Positions 21,312 to 33,099 of a stretch of 64,000 nucleotides of DNA are shown in pieces. The stretch's first letter is position 1; each line of letters begins with the position of its first letter. Source of the stretch: Argopecten irradians (Eukaryota; Mollusca; Bivalvia; Pectinida; Pectinidae); NCBI RefSeq assembly GCF_041381155.1, contig NC_091147.1, forward strand, positions 30,353,349 through 30,417,348, given 5' to 3'. Both the position numbers and the translations under genes were made by a program. Below the pieces are notes generated by a model. That model was not told the origin of the DNA. It worked only from the letters and a program-made list of their open reading frames with translations, and did not search any database.

Positions 21312-24300
21312 CGGAAGCCGTCTGGCTCCACACCAAAAAATATATTTATTGTGTTCCCTCACAATAATATTGTGAGGCACAATACTATTGTGAGGTAACA
21401 CAATCTTATTGTGAGGGTACACAATAATTATTATGAGGCCACACAATAATTATTGTAAGGGAACACAATCTTATTGTAAGGCCACACAATATTATTGTGA
21501 GGCCACACAATATTATTGTGAGGCCACACAATATTATTGTGAGGGAACACAATCTTATTGTGAGGCCACACAATAATTATTGAAACATGCGTCTGCTATA
21601 TAATGATTTTAGAAGCTTTGTTTGCAAACAAAAAGGGTATTCTCAGCTTTATTTGGTCACAGTACAACAAACTAATAATTCAGGGCATTAAACACACACA
21701 TTCTATAGTACATGTATTATATGGATTCTCCATAGGGTTAACGGCATACATTCCTATACATATGTATATATATATATATACCAGTCAATATTTCGGTAAA
21801 TAAATATCACAGCACGTTTTAGAACTAAAAAAAAAAAATAAAAAAAAATAAAATAAAAAAAAATACAATACTGCAAGTCCGTGTCATTTTTGTACATAAT
21901 TATGTTTTATGAAGTTTGAGGTTATATACACTACACTTGTATATAGCAATAAGAAACAAGTTTGATTGACTGTCCACATACTATGATATCTGACTACAGA
22001 CCAAAGAAATTTTGACATATAAATGTGAAACTGCCAAAGGGTACCGGCGTCATATGAAATATGGTATGTATATTCAGTTCACACTGTCAAGTAGAGGCTT
22101 CAAGTGTAAGATCTGCAGCGATCTCGTACTTTGAGTGTAAAGTAATTAAGAACACTTTAGCATAAAATGGAATGAGACTACTGGTTTGCCCGTTGCAGTA
22201 TAATGACCGCGGGGTTGTGTCTCAGCCGGCATGTTTCAGTGAGATAGCACTATAAATGGACAAGAGATTCCACTATTGCAAAGAGACACAGCACGAATAA
22301 AAACTATTAGTTAATAATGACATAAAACCTAATCAAACAACTATAAATTGCGCCCAAAATCATTTAGCAACAAATGGAAACACTTTAACAACGCACTGAC
22401 GGTAAAAAAAAAAAAATACAGAAACTTTTAGGAGTACAGAAGAATATATCCTCGGGATTCTTCGTAAGAAGATGCCATTCGCGGAATATAGGAGCTCTTT
22501 TCTGAAGTCTGTCTGGTCTAGAAAGTTATGTCGAGGACCAGAATGTCAAAGAGTGGGTCCTAGAGATGCGTCTGAAACTGTATATATAATCGTAAAGGTT
22601 TATCAACGTTAATCAGCCTAAAAAGCGTATGGTACTATCCCACACAAACACATTTAACTGCAGTATATGGTCAATGTATTTACATAATTACATATACATA
22701 ACAGAATACATGTATTTCCACTACCTACATCTAAAGCAAAAATATATCCGTTAAAAATAGCACAGAAATTAGTGACCGCGCTCCAAAAGCGATTATCTAT
22801 TAGTGTTTGCAAATATCTATTTTCTCTCGCCGAGAGTGATCACGTCTAAGATATTGATGTGCGATTCGCCGATGGAAGTGACGTCGAACGTGTGTAATTT
22901 ATGGGTTTTCACCGAATCGTTCGGACCCAAAAGAAAAATAGATCTTTGCGAACAAAAAAAAATCATCATAAACTTATTTTATTATATAACATTTAAGCAG
23001 TCTGATACATGCAAATTCCGACAGACTTATGAAATGATATAAGTACTGATCCAATTTATCGCACATCTATATTGATCATATACACGCACAGTGACCTGTA
23101 CAACCATATATTCATTGTTCAATACGTTGCACGTGTCACTTTTAGGCACTTAGATAGTGTCGATGCATACTTGGCAATACACCGTGCCAAAAGTATTTGG
23201 CCACGTCTTTTTTTATATATTTCATGCATGGGACAAATTCCATGGGTTTATTTCCCATTTTCGAGCGATCTCCTAATATTAGCACGACAGTCGCGTAGAC
23301 TAATTGCAAATATGGGCATTGCATATCTACATGTACGCACATTCGCACGTGAAGTTGTCAATTCAGTTTAGTTGCGATTAAAAACAATAATCTAGAACTG
23401 ACACGCTTCAGTAAAGTACCGAAACGACCCTGGAATGGATATAGCGTTTTGTTTGATAATACAGTAAAACCTGCGTATATGACTACCTGTGTATAACGAC
23501 CACCTGTGTATAACGACCGATTTGTATATAGGTCATCTTTATTGAGACTGTATACATTGTATGTGGCTAACGACAGATGCTTTTGGAGCAGCGGTCACTA
23601 GTTTCAGTGCTGCTTTTAACGGATATAATTTTGCTTTAGATATAAGCAGTGGAAATATTCTGTTATGTATATGTAATTATGTATATGCACTGACCATATA
23701 CTGCAGTTGTGGAATCTCTTGTCCATTTATAGTGCTATCTCACTGAAACATGCCGGCTGAGATACATCCCCTCGATCATTATACTGACAACTGGCAAACC
23801 AGTAGTCTCACTCCCTTTTATGCTAAAGTGTTCTAAATTAATTTACACACCAAGTACGAGATCACTGCAGATCTTACACTTGAAGCCTCTACTTGATTTC
23901 AAGTGTGAACTGAATATACATACCATATTTCATATGACGCTGGTACCCTTTGGCAGTTCAACATTTATATGTCAAATTTTCTTTGGTCTGTAGTCATATA
24001 TCATAGTATGTGGACAGTCAATTAAACTTATTTCTTATTGCTATATACAAGTGGAGTGTACATGAACATGGAAACCGACATGGACATGCAGTATTGTAAT
24101 ATTTTGATGAGTTCTGAAACGCGATGTGATATTTATTTACCGAAATATTGACTAGTATATATAGGAATGTATGTCGTTAACGGAGAATTCATATAATACA
24201 TGTACTATAGAATATGTGTGTTTAATGCCCTGAATTATTAGTTTGTTGTAATGTGGCCAAATAAAGCTGAGAATACCTTTTTTGTTTGCAAACAAAGCTT

Positions 24301-24609
24301 TAAAATCATTATATAGCAGACGCATGTTTCAATAATTATTGTGTGGCCTCACAATAAGATTGTGTTCCCTTACAATAAGATTGTGTTCCCTCACAATAAT
24401 ATTGTGTGGCCTTACAATAAGATTGTGTTCCCTTACAATAAGATTGTGTTCCCTCACAATAATTATTGTGTGGCCTCACATTAATTATTGTGTGGCCTCA
24501 CAATAATTATTGTGTGGCCTCACAATAAGATTGTGTTCCCTCACAATAGTATTGTGTGGCCTCACAATATTATTGTGAGGTAACACAATAAATATATTTT
24601 TTGGTGTGG
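21312..24609. repeat. Unit 1 of the tandem foldback array
   Basis: This unit has the outer left end and about 118 bases fewer than units 2 and 3 at 23267 (the segment starting GGTAGCAAAATTACAG is absent). An extra base near 22600 breaks a small frame that is open in units 2 and 3. No gene is supported. Confidence 0.85.
21350..21585. repeat. Array of CACAAT...ATTGTG palindromes (left end)
   Basis: About eleven copies of a 15-16-base palindrome (CACAATNNNATTGTG, centre mostly AAT, ATTA or CTT) separated by 6-8-base spacers such as GAGGCCA or AGGGAA, period about 24 bases. Related arrays lie at about 24335-24775, 27630-28055 and 30920-31170. Confidence 0.9.
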
Positions 24610-24775
24610 AACACAATAATTATTATGAGGCCACACAATAATTATTGTGAGGGAACACAATCTTATTGTAAGGGAACACAATCTTATTGTAAGGCCACAC
24701 AATATTATTGTGAGGCCACACAATATTATTGTGAGGGAACACAATCTTATTGTGAGGCCACACAATAATTATTGA
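24335..24775. repeat. CACAAT...ATTGTG palindrome array (unit 1/2 border)
   Basis: About eighteen copies in two blocks that face each other around the former element end (24585-24610). The same array recurs at 27630-28055 with slight changes in copy number and centres. Confidence 0.9.
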
Positions 24776-27700
24776 AACATGCGTCTGCTATATAATGATT
24801 TTAGAAGCTTTGTTTGCAAACAAAAAGGGTATTCTCAGCTTTATTTGGTCACAGTACAACAAACTAATAATTCAGGGCATTAAACACACATATTCTATAG
24901 TACATGTATTATATGGATTCTCCATAGCGTTAACGGTATACATTCCTATACATATGTATATATATATACCAGTCAATATTTCGGTAAATAAATATCACAT
25001 CACGTTTTAGAACTAAAAAAAAAAAAAAAAAATAAAAAAAATAAAATAAAAAAAAAATACAATACTGCAAGTCCGTGTCATTTTTGTACATAATTATGTT
25101 TTATGAAGTTTGAGGTTATATACACTACACTTGTATATAGCAATAAGAAACAAGTTTGAGAGACTGTCATACTATGATATCTGACTACCGACCAAAGAAA
25201 TTTTGACATATAAATGTGAAACTGCCAAAGGGTACCGGCGTCATATGAAATATGGTATGTATATTCAGTTCACACTGTCAAGTAGAGGCTTCAAGTGTAA
25301 GATCTGCAGCGATCTCGTACTTTGAGTGTAAAGTAATTAAGAACACTTTAGCATAAAATGGAATGAGACTACTGGTTTGCCCGTTGTCAGTATAATGACC
25401 GCGGGGTTGTGTCTCAGCCGGCATGTTTCAGTGAGATAGCACTATAAATGGACAAGAGATTCCACTATTGCAAAGAGACACAGCACGAATAAAAACTATT
25501 AGTTAATAATGACATAAAACCTAATCAAACAACTATAAATTGCGCCCAAAATCATTTAGCAACAAATGGAAACACTTTAACAACCGCACTGACGGTAAAA
25601 AAAAAAAATACAGAAACTTTTAGGAGTACAGAAGAATATATCCTCGGGATTCTTCGTAAGAAGATGCCATTCGCGGAATATAGGAGCTCTTTTCTGAAGT
25701 CTGTCTGGTCTAGAAAGTTATGTCGAGGACCAGAATGTCAAAGAGTGGGTCCTAGAGATGCGTCTGAAACTGTATATATAATCGTAAAGGTTATCAACGT
25801 TAATCAGCCTAAAAAGCGTATGGTACTATCCCACACAAACACATTTAACTGCAGTATATGGTCAATGTATTTACATAATTACATATACATAACAGAATAC
25901 ATGTATTTCCACTACCTACATCTAAAGCAAAAATATATCCGTTAAAAATAGCACAGAAATTAGTGACCGCGCTCCAAAAGCGATTATCTATTAGTGTTTG
26001 CAAATATCTATTTTCTCTCGCCGAGAGTGATCACGTCTAAGATATTGATGTGCGATTCGCCGATGGAAGTGACGTCGAACGTGTGTAATTTATGGGTTTT
26101 CACCGAATCGTTCGGACCCAAAAGAAAAATAGATCTTTGCAAACAAAAATAAATCATCATAAACTTATTTTATTATATAACATTTGAGCAGTCTGATACA
26201 TGCAAATTCCGACAGACTTATGAAATGATATAAGTACTGATCCAATTTATCGCACATCTATATTGATCATATACACGCACAGTGACCTGTACAACCATAT
26301 ATTCATTGTTCAATACGTTGCACGTGTCACTTTTAGGCACTTAGATAGTGTCGATGCATACTTGGCAATACACCGTGCCAAAAGTATTTGGCCACGTCTT
26401 TTTTATATATTTCATGCATGGGACAAATTCCATGGGTTTATTTCCCATTTTCGAGCGATGGTAGCAAAATTACAGACAGATTGCTTATAGTTATAATTAG
26501 AATGATTTTCGATTGGTAATTTCAAGACATACATAGGCGTTAAGCACGGTGATCCAAACCCCGATTTCTGTGTCATCTCCTAATATTAGCACGACAGTCG
26601 CGTAGACTAATTGCAAATATGGGCATTGCATATCTACATGTACGCACGTGAAGTTGTCAATTCAGTTTAGTTGCGATTAAAAACAATAATCTAGAACTGA
26701 CACGCTTCAGTAAAGTACCGAAACGACCCTGGAATGGATATAGCGTTTTGTTTGATAATACAGTAAAACCTGCGTATATGACTACCTGTGTATAACGACC
26801 ACCTGTGTATAACGACCGATTTGTATATAGGTCATCTTTATTGAGACTGTATACATTGTATGTGGCTAACGACAGATGCTTTTGGAGCAGCGGTCACTAG
26901 TTTCAGTGCTGCTTTTAACGGATATAATTTTGCTTTAGATATAAGCAGTGGAAATATTCTGTTATGTATATGTAATTATGTATATGCACTGACCATATAC
27001 TGCAGTTGTGGAATCTCTTGTCCATTTATAGTGCTATCTCACTGAAACATGCCGGCTGAGATACATCCCCTCGATCATTATACTGACAACTGGCAAACCA
27101 GTAGTCTCACTCCCTTTTATGCTAAAGTGTTCTAAATTAATTTACACACCAAGTACGAGATCACTGCAGATCTTACACTTGAAGCCTCTACTTGATTTCA
27201 AGTGTGAACTGAATATACATACCATATTTTCATATGACGCTGGGTACCCTTTGGCAGTTCAACATTTATATGTCAAATTTTCTTTGGTCTGTAGTCATAT
27301 ATCATAGTATGTGGACAGTCAATTAAACTTATTTCTTATTGCTATATACAAGTGGAGTGTACATGAACATGGAAACCGACATGGACATGCAGTATTGTAA
27401 TATTTTGATGAGTTCTGAAACGCGATGTGATATTTATTTACCGAAATATTGACTAGTATATATAGGAATGTATGTCGTTAACGGAGAATTCATATAATAC
27501 ATGTACTATAGAATATGTGTGTTTAATGCCCTGAATTATTAGTTTGTTGTAATGTGGCCAAATAAAGCTGAGAATACCTTTTTTGTTTGCAAACAAAGCT
27601 TTAAAATCATTATATAGCAGACGCATGTTTCAATAATTATTGTGTGGCCTCACAATAAGATTGTGTTCCCTTACAATAATATTGTGTTCCCTCACAATAA

Positions 27701-27910
27701 TATTGTGTGGCCTTACAATAAAATTGTGTTCCCTCACAATAATTATTGTGTGGCCTCACAATAATTATTGTGTGGCCTCACATTAATTATTGTGTGGCCT
27801 CACAATAATTATTGTGTGGCCTCACAATAAGATTGTGTTCCCTCACAATAGTATTGTGTGGCCTCACAATATTATTGTGAGGTAACACAATAAATATATT
27901 TTTTGGTGTG
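24610..27910. repeat. Unit 2 of the tandem foldback array
   Basis: Nearly identical to unit 3. It lacks 8-10 bases at about 26640 (ATTCGCAC region) that units 1 and 3 keep. The junction with unit 1 has lost the terminal CCAGACGG sequence. The conserved 61-residue frame at 26860-27045 is the same in all three units, but has no recognisable domain and I do not call it a gene. Confidence 0.85.
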
Positions 27911-28055
27911 GAACACAATAATTATTATGAGGCCACACAATAATTATTGTGAGGGAACACAATCTTATTGTAAGGGAACACAATCTTATTGTAAGGCCAC
28001 ACAATATTATTGTGAGGCCACACAATATTATTGTGAGGCCACACAATAATTATTG
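27630..28055. repeat. CACAAT...ATTGTG palindrome array (unit 2/3 border)
   Basis: Same organisation as the previous border, with fewer copies right of the border. Alternating spacers GGCC and GGGAA are kept. Confidence 0.9.
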
Positions 28056-31000
28056 AAACATGCGTCTGCTATATAATGATTTTAGAAGCTTTGTTTGCAA
28101 ACAAAAAGGGTATTCTCAGCTTTATTTGGTCACAGTACAACAAACTAATAATTCAGGGCATTAAACACAAATATTCTATAGTACATGTATTATATGGATT
28201 CTCCATAGCGTTAACGGTATACATTCCTATACATATGTATATATATATACCAGTCAATATTTCGGTAAATAAATATCACATCACGTTTTAGAACTAAAAA
28301 AAAAAAAAAAAAATAAAAAAAAAAAAAAAAAAAAAAAATACAATACTGCAAGTCCGTGTCATTTTTGTACATAATTATGTTTTATGAAGTTTGAGGTTAT
28401 ATACACTACACTTGTATATAGCAATAAGAAACAAGTTTGATTGACTGTCCACATACTATGATATCTGACTACAGACCAAAGAAATTTTGACATATAAATG
28501 TGAAACTGCCAAAGGGTACCGCCGTCATATGAAATATGGTATGTATATTCAGTTCACACTGTCAAGTAGAGGCTTCAAGTGTAAGATCTGCAGCGATCTC
28601 GTACTTTGAGTGTAAAGTAATTAAGAACACTTTAGCATAAAATGGAATGAGACTACTGGTTTGCCCGTTGTCAGTATAATGACCGCGGGGTTGTGTCTCA
28701 GCCGGCATGTTTCAGTGAGATAGCACTATAAATGGACAAGAGATTCCACTATTGCAAAGAGACACAGCACGAATAAAAACTATTAGATAATAATGACATA
28801 AAACCTAATCAAACAACTATAAATTGCGCCCAAAATCATTTAGCAACAAATGGAAACACTTTAACAACGCACTGACGGTAAAAAAAAAATACAGAAACTT
28901 TTAGGAGTACAGAAGAATATATCCTCGGGATTCTTCGTAAGAAGATGCCATTCGCGGAATAAAGGAGCTCTTTTCTGAAGTCTGTCTGGTCTAGAAAGTT
29001 ATGTCGAGGACCAGAATGTCAAAGAGTGGGTCCTAGAGATGCGTCTGAAACTGTATATATAATCGTAAAGGTTATCAACGTTAATCAGCCTAAAAAGCGT
29101 ATGGTACTATCCCCCACAAACACATTTAACTGCAGTATATGGTCAATGTATTTACATAATTACATATACATAACAGAATACATGTATTTCCACTACCTAC
29201 ATCTAAAGCAAAAATATATCCGTTAAAAATAGCACAGAAATTAGTGACCGCGCTCCAAAAGCGATTATCTATTAGTGTTTGCAAATATCTATTTTCTCTC
29301 GCCGAGAGTGATCACGTCTAAGATATTGATGTGCGATTCGCCGATGGAAGTGACGTCGAACGTGTGTAATTTATGGGTTTTCACCGAATCGTTCGGACCC
29401 AAAAGAAAAATAGATCTTTGCGAACAAAAATAAATCATCATAAACTTATTTTATTATATAACATTTAAGCAGTCTGATACATGCAAATTCCGACAGACTT
29501 ATGAAATGATATAAGTACTGATCCAATTTATCGCACATCTATATTGATCATATACACGCACAGTGACCTGTACAACCATATATTCATTGTTCAATACGTT
29601 GCACGTGTCACTTTTAGGCACTTAGATAGTGTCGATGCATACTTGGCAATACACCGTGCCAAAAGTATTTGGCCACGTCTTTTTTATATATTTCATGCAT
29701 GGGACAAATTCCATGGGTTTATTTCCCATTTTCGAGCGATGGTAGCAAAATTACAGACAGATTGCTTATAGTTATAATTAGAATGATTTTCGATTGGTAA
29801 TTTCAAGACATACATAGGCGTTAAGCACGGTGATCCAAACCCCGATTTCTGTGTCATCTCCTAATATTAGCACGACAGTCGCGTAGACTAATTGCAAATA
29901 TGGGCATTGCATATCTACATGTACGCACATTCGCACGTGAAGTTGTCAATTCAGTTTAGTTGCGATTAAAAACAATAATCTAGAACTGACACGCTTCAGT
30001 AAAGTACCGAAACGACCCTGGAATGGATATAGCGTTTTGTTTGATAATACAGTAAAACCTGCGTATATGACTACCTGTGTATAACGACCACCTGTGTATA
30101 ACGACCGATTTGTATATAGGTCATCTTTATTGAGACTGTATACATTGTATGTGGCTAACGACAGATGCTTTTGGAGCAGCGGTCACTAGTTTCAGTGCTG
30201 CTTTTAACGGATATAATTTTGCTTTAGATATAAGCAGTGGAAATATTCTGTTATGTATATGTAATTATGTATATGCACTGACCATATACTGCAGTTGTGG
30301 AATCTCTTGTCCATTTATAGTGCTATCTCACTGAAACATGCCGGCTGAGATACATCCCCTCGATCATTATACTGACAACTGGCAAACCAGTAGTCTCACT
30401 CCCTTTTATGCTAAAGTGTTCTAAATTAATTTACACACCAAGTACGAGATCACTGCAGATCTTACACTTGAAGCCTCTACTTGATTTCAAGTGTGAACTG
30501 AATATACATACCATATTTCATATGACGCTGGTACCCTTTGGCAGTTCAACATTTATATGTCAAATTTTCTTTGGTCTGTAGTCATATATCATAGTATGTG
30601 GACAGTCAATTAAACTTATTTCTTATTGCTATATACAAGTGGAGTGTACATGAACATGGAAACCGACATGGACATGCAGTATTGTAATATTTTGATGAGT
30701 TCTGAAACGCGATGTGATATTTATTTACCGAAATATTGACTGGTATATATAGGAATGTATGTCGTTAACGGAGAATTCATATAATACATGTACTATAGAA
30801 TATGTGTGTTTAATGCCCTGAATTATTAGTTTGTTGTAATGTGGCCAAATAAAGCTGAGAATACCTTTTTTGTTTGCAAACAAAGCTTTAAAATCATTAT
30901 ATAGCAGACGCATGTTTCAATAATTCTTGTGTGGCCTCACAATAAGATTGTGTTCCCTTACAATAAGATTGTGTTCCCTCACAATAATATTGTGTGGCCT

Positions 31001-31213
31001 TACAATAAGATTGTGTTCCCTTACAATAAGATTGTGTTCCCTCACAATAATTATTGTGTGGCCTCACATTAATTATTGTGTGGCCTCACAATAATTATTG
31101 TGTGGCCTCACAATAAGATTGTGTGGCCTCACAATAAGATTGTGTTCTCTCACAATATTATTGTGAGGTAACACAATAAATATATTTTTTGGTGTGGAGC
31201 CAGACGGCTTCCG
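27911..31213. repeat. Unit 3 of the tandem foldback array
   Basis: It carries the outer right end, GCCAGACGGCTTCCG, followed by TA. A single base change at about 28964 alters a codon of the small frame seen in unit 2 to a stop. The A-rich tract at 28294-28340 differs in length between units. Confidence 0.85.
30920..31172. repeat. CACAAT...ATTGTG palindrome array (right end)
   Basis: About ten copies leading to the outer right end. It mirrors the left-end array. Confidence 0.9.
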
Positions 31214-31455
31214 TAATCTCCTTTAGATTTTGTGCTCTCTGGAAATTCTGTTGACTTGGACTTGTACCAAGAAATTGCTCAAATACAGTTAATTATAACA
31301 GTCAATCAGTAGGTACAATGTACTGTGTATCATTTAAAAAGAAATTTTGACTACATACACGACGTGGTCTTCATAATTGAACATAAGAAATTACATTATA
31401 ATCTTCGTCGTATATGAAAGATGACAAAGTATATCTTTAATTTGTATCTTTTCGG

Positions 31456-31667
31456 TGGGGGCGCGGTGGCCGAGTGGTTAAGATGTCCCGACATATAACC
31501 ACAAGCCCTCCACCTCTGGGATGCGGGTTCGAATCCCATGTGGGGCAGTTGCCAGGTACTGACCGCTGACCTGTGGTTTTTCTCCGGGTACTCCGGCTTT
31601 CCTCCACCAACAAACCTTACATGACCCTGGCTGTTAATAGGACGTAAAACTAAACAAACAAACAAAA
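31456..31667 (+). mobile_element. tRNA-derived V-type SINE, full length
   Basis: A 212-base SINE with a tRNA-like head: A box TGGCCGAGTGGTTAAG and B box GGTTCGAATCC. Next comes the conserved bivalve middle domain (TTTTTCTCCGGGTACTCCGG) and a tail ending in AAACAAACAAACAAAA. It is flanked by a perfect 14-base target duplication TTGTATCTTTTCGG (31442-31455 and 31668-31681), the signature of LINE-driven insertion. It lies inside the foldback sequence that follows. Confidence 0.95.
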
Positions 31668-31681
31668 TTGTATCTTTTCGG

Positions 31682-31857
31682 GGCGAAAAGAAGAAAATTA
31701 AGGTTTGTTAATTTTCGTCTTTTCGGGGCGAAAAGACGAGATTTTTGAAGGCGAAAATTAAAGGCGCTAATTAGCGTGCTTCACTTTCCATTTTTCGTCT
31801 TTTCGCCCCGAGAATTAAGATATTTAATTTTGGCATAAATCAGCCACCGTAGAAAGG
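31682..31857. repeat. Foldback end built from CGAAAAG/CTTTTCG words
   Basis: Repeated words (CGTCTTTTCGGGGCGAAAAG type) fold around the core GGCGCTAATTAGCGTGC (31769 region). The right end AATCAGCCACC is the same as the end of the element at 8116-12974, though the words differ. No second end is found to the left, so this is a solo end or a short element. Confidence 0.7.
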
Positions 31858-32278
31858 ACATGTATATGTCTTTTATCCTTTGAGACGCATTATCATGTCG
31901 TGATTTAAACGTAAACGACCTGCAAGTTCATGTAATATGAGATACAATGCTGATATTAGAGTCATCACATGTAGTAAAACATTCTTAAATCCGTGGGATG
32001 GTGGCGTTTATACAACTTCAACTTTTCGCCAGAAAAAGGGAGGGGCGCTTATTACGGCGAATATGTTGAATTCTAAAATAATCATCTGCGAGGTATATTG
32101 ATGGCAAAATCTCGAGAAAGAAGGAGGGACATTGTGCATGCATACTAATCAGCAAAGTAATTCAGCCGAAAGAAAAACTGGTTTCACCTCTTTTGTGTCA
32201 TCGTTACGTAACAATTCCAGTTTTTGTCATCATAAAAAAAAAAAAAAAACAAACAAACCCAAACTCTTTGTTCCTTAA

Positions 32279-33077
32279 AGGCCCACTACCTTTCCGAAAT
32301 GGCTTTTAATTTTAGGTCACCTGACCATAGGTCATGGTGACCTATTGCGATAGTCTTTTGTCCGGCGTCGTCCGTCGTGCGACGTCCGTTAACATTTCCT
32401 TGTGAACGCGGTAATTTGAATAAATATTCACCGAGCTTAATGAAACTTGATATGTAGACTAATATTGGAAAGATCTCGGACGAGTTCGAAAATCGGCTTG
32501 ATTCGGCAGTAAATTACGGAGTTATAACCCTTTGCAATAATAATTATTGAACCTTGTGAACATGGTAATGTGAATAAATATTCACCAAGCTTAATGAAAA
32601 TTTGTATGTAGACCTATTAGATGTATGTTCCTATTTCGTGAACAAAAGACATCAGTTGGCTGGTAAATTACATAACTAATTTTTATCAAATATCAGGTGA
32701 ACGTTAAGGCCCATAGGCCTCTTGTTAAAATAGGAATGTAAAACGAGATCGATAGCTTTGTAGAGTCACAAAAGTTATTAACTTACCGTTAATAGTACAC
32801 GTATCATCCACCTTCTGAACAATTTGATTAAATTAAATAAAATGTAAATTTTCATAACGCGGGTCGTCTTATGTTTCGCCGTCGTCCTAAATACCGCACG
32901 GTAGTTGACTGTTACTGCACCAGACGACAAAACTCCATTGTTATATATGAATTTACGGAGAAAATCTTGCATATGTTTGGTGTTGTAAGCTCATCTTAGG
33001 ACATCGGTATATATTTTCTGATGTCATTATTGCTTTAAAGGAACCTTTATGTTTTACTCCGAAAAGGTAGTGGGCCT
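32279..33077. mobile_element. piggyBac-like MITE, interrupted
   Basis: TTAA (32275-32278) precedes AGGCCCACTACCTTTCCG, and the complement GGTAGTGGGCCT is followed by TTAA at 33078. TTAA duplication is the piggyBac mark. No coding capacity. A second element (32314-32727) is inserted near its left end. A diverged relative starts at about 47576. Confidence 0.8.
32314..32727. mobile_element. Short AGGTCACCTG...CTCTTGTTA element, nested
   Basis: It starts AGGTCACCTGACC and ends GGCCCATAGGCCTCTTGTTA. Both ends carry small hairpins. It contains the TCCGTCGTGCGACG stretch typical of this bivalve repeat. It sits inside the TTAA-flanked MITE. Confidence 0.8.
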
Positions 33078-33099
33078 TTAACTGAAGTAACATTAAAAC

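Larger units (their letters stand above)
21312..31213. mobile_element. Composite 9.9-kb structure of three tandem foldback units
   Basis: The outer ends are inverted repeats starting CGGAAGCCGTCTGGC, flanked by TA on both sides (21310-21311 and 31214-31215), as in TA-inserting transposons. Inside are three head-to-tail units with borders near 24609 and 27910. Inner borders lack the outermost 18 or so bases of the end. Each unit has inverted arms of about 830 bases starting at the sequence GCGTCTGCTATATAATG, and a middle of about 1.5 kb. No transposase is visible. A motif CAGTAAAACCTGCG, like the end of a pogo element, occurs once per unit (for example 23461) without a partner. Confidence 0.8.

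Noticed and set aside
23461-23540. Pogo-type terminal repeat CAGTAAAACCTGCG in each tandem unit
   Set aside because: No inverted partner or TA-flanked second end is found, so it cannot be called a separate transposon; it is noted with the composite element.
24562-24765. Leucine- and isoleucine-rich open frame in the CACAAT array
   Set aside because: The CGLTI repeat is a by-product of the 24-base period. It changes with copy number and has no ending conserved between units.
26860-27045. 61-residue frame identical in all three tandem units
   Set aside because: The units are nearly identical as DNA, so an identical frame is no proof of selection. There is no known domain.
31459-31545. tRNA-Leu/Ser-like gene with A and B boxes
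   Set aside because: It is the head of a SINE with target duplications and a CAAA tail, not a free-standing tRNA gene.
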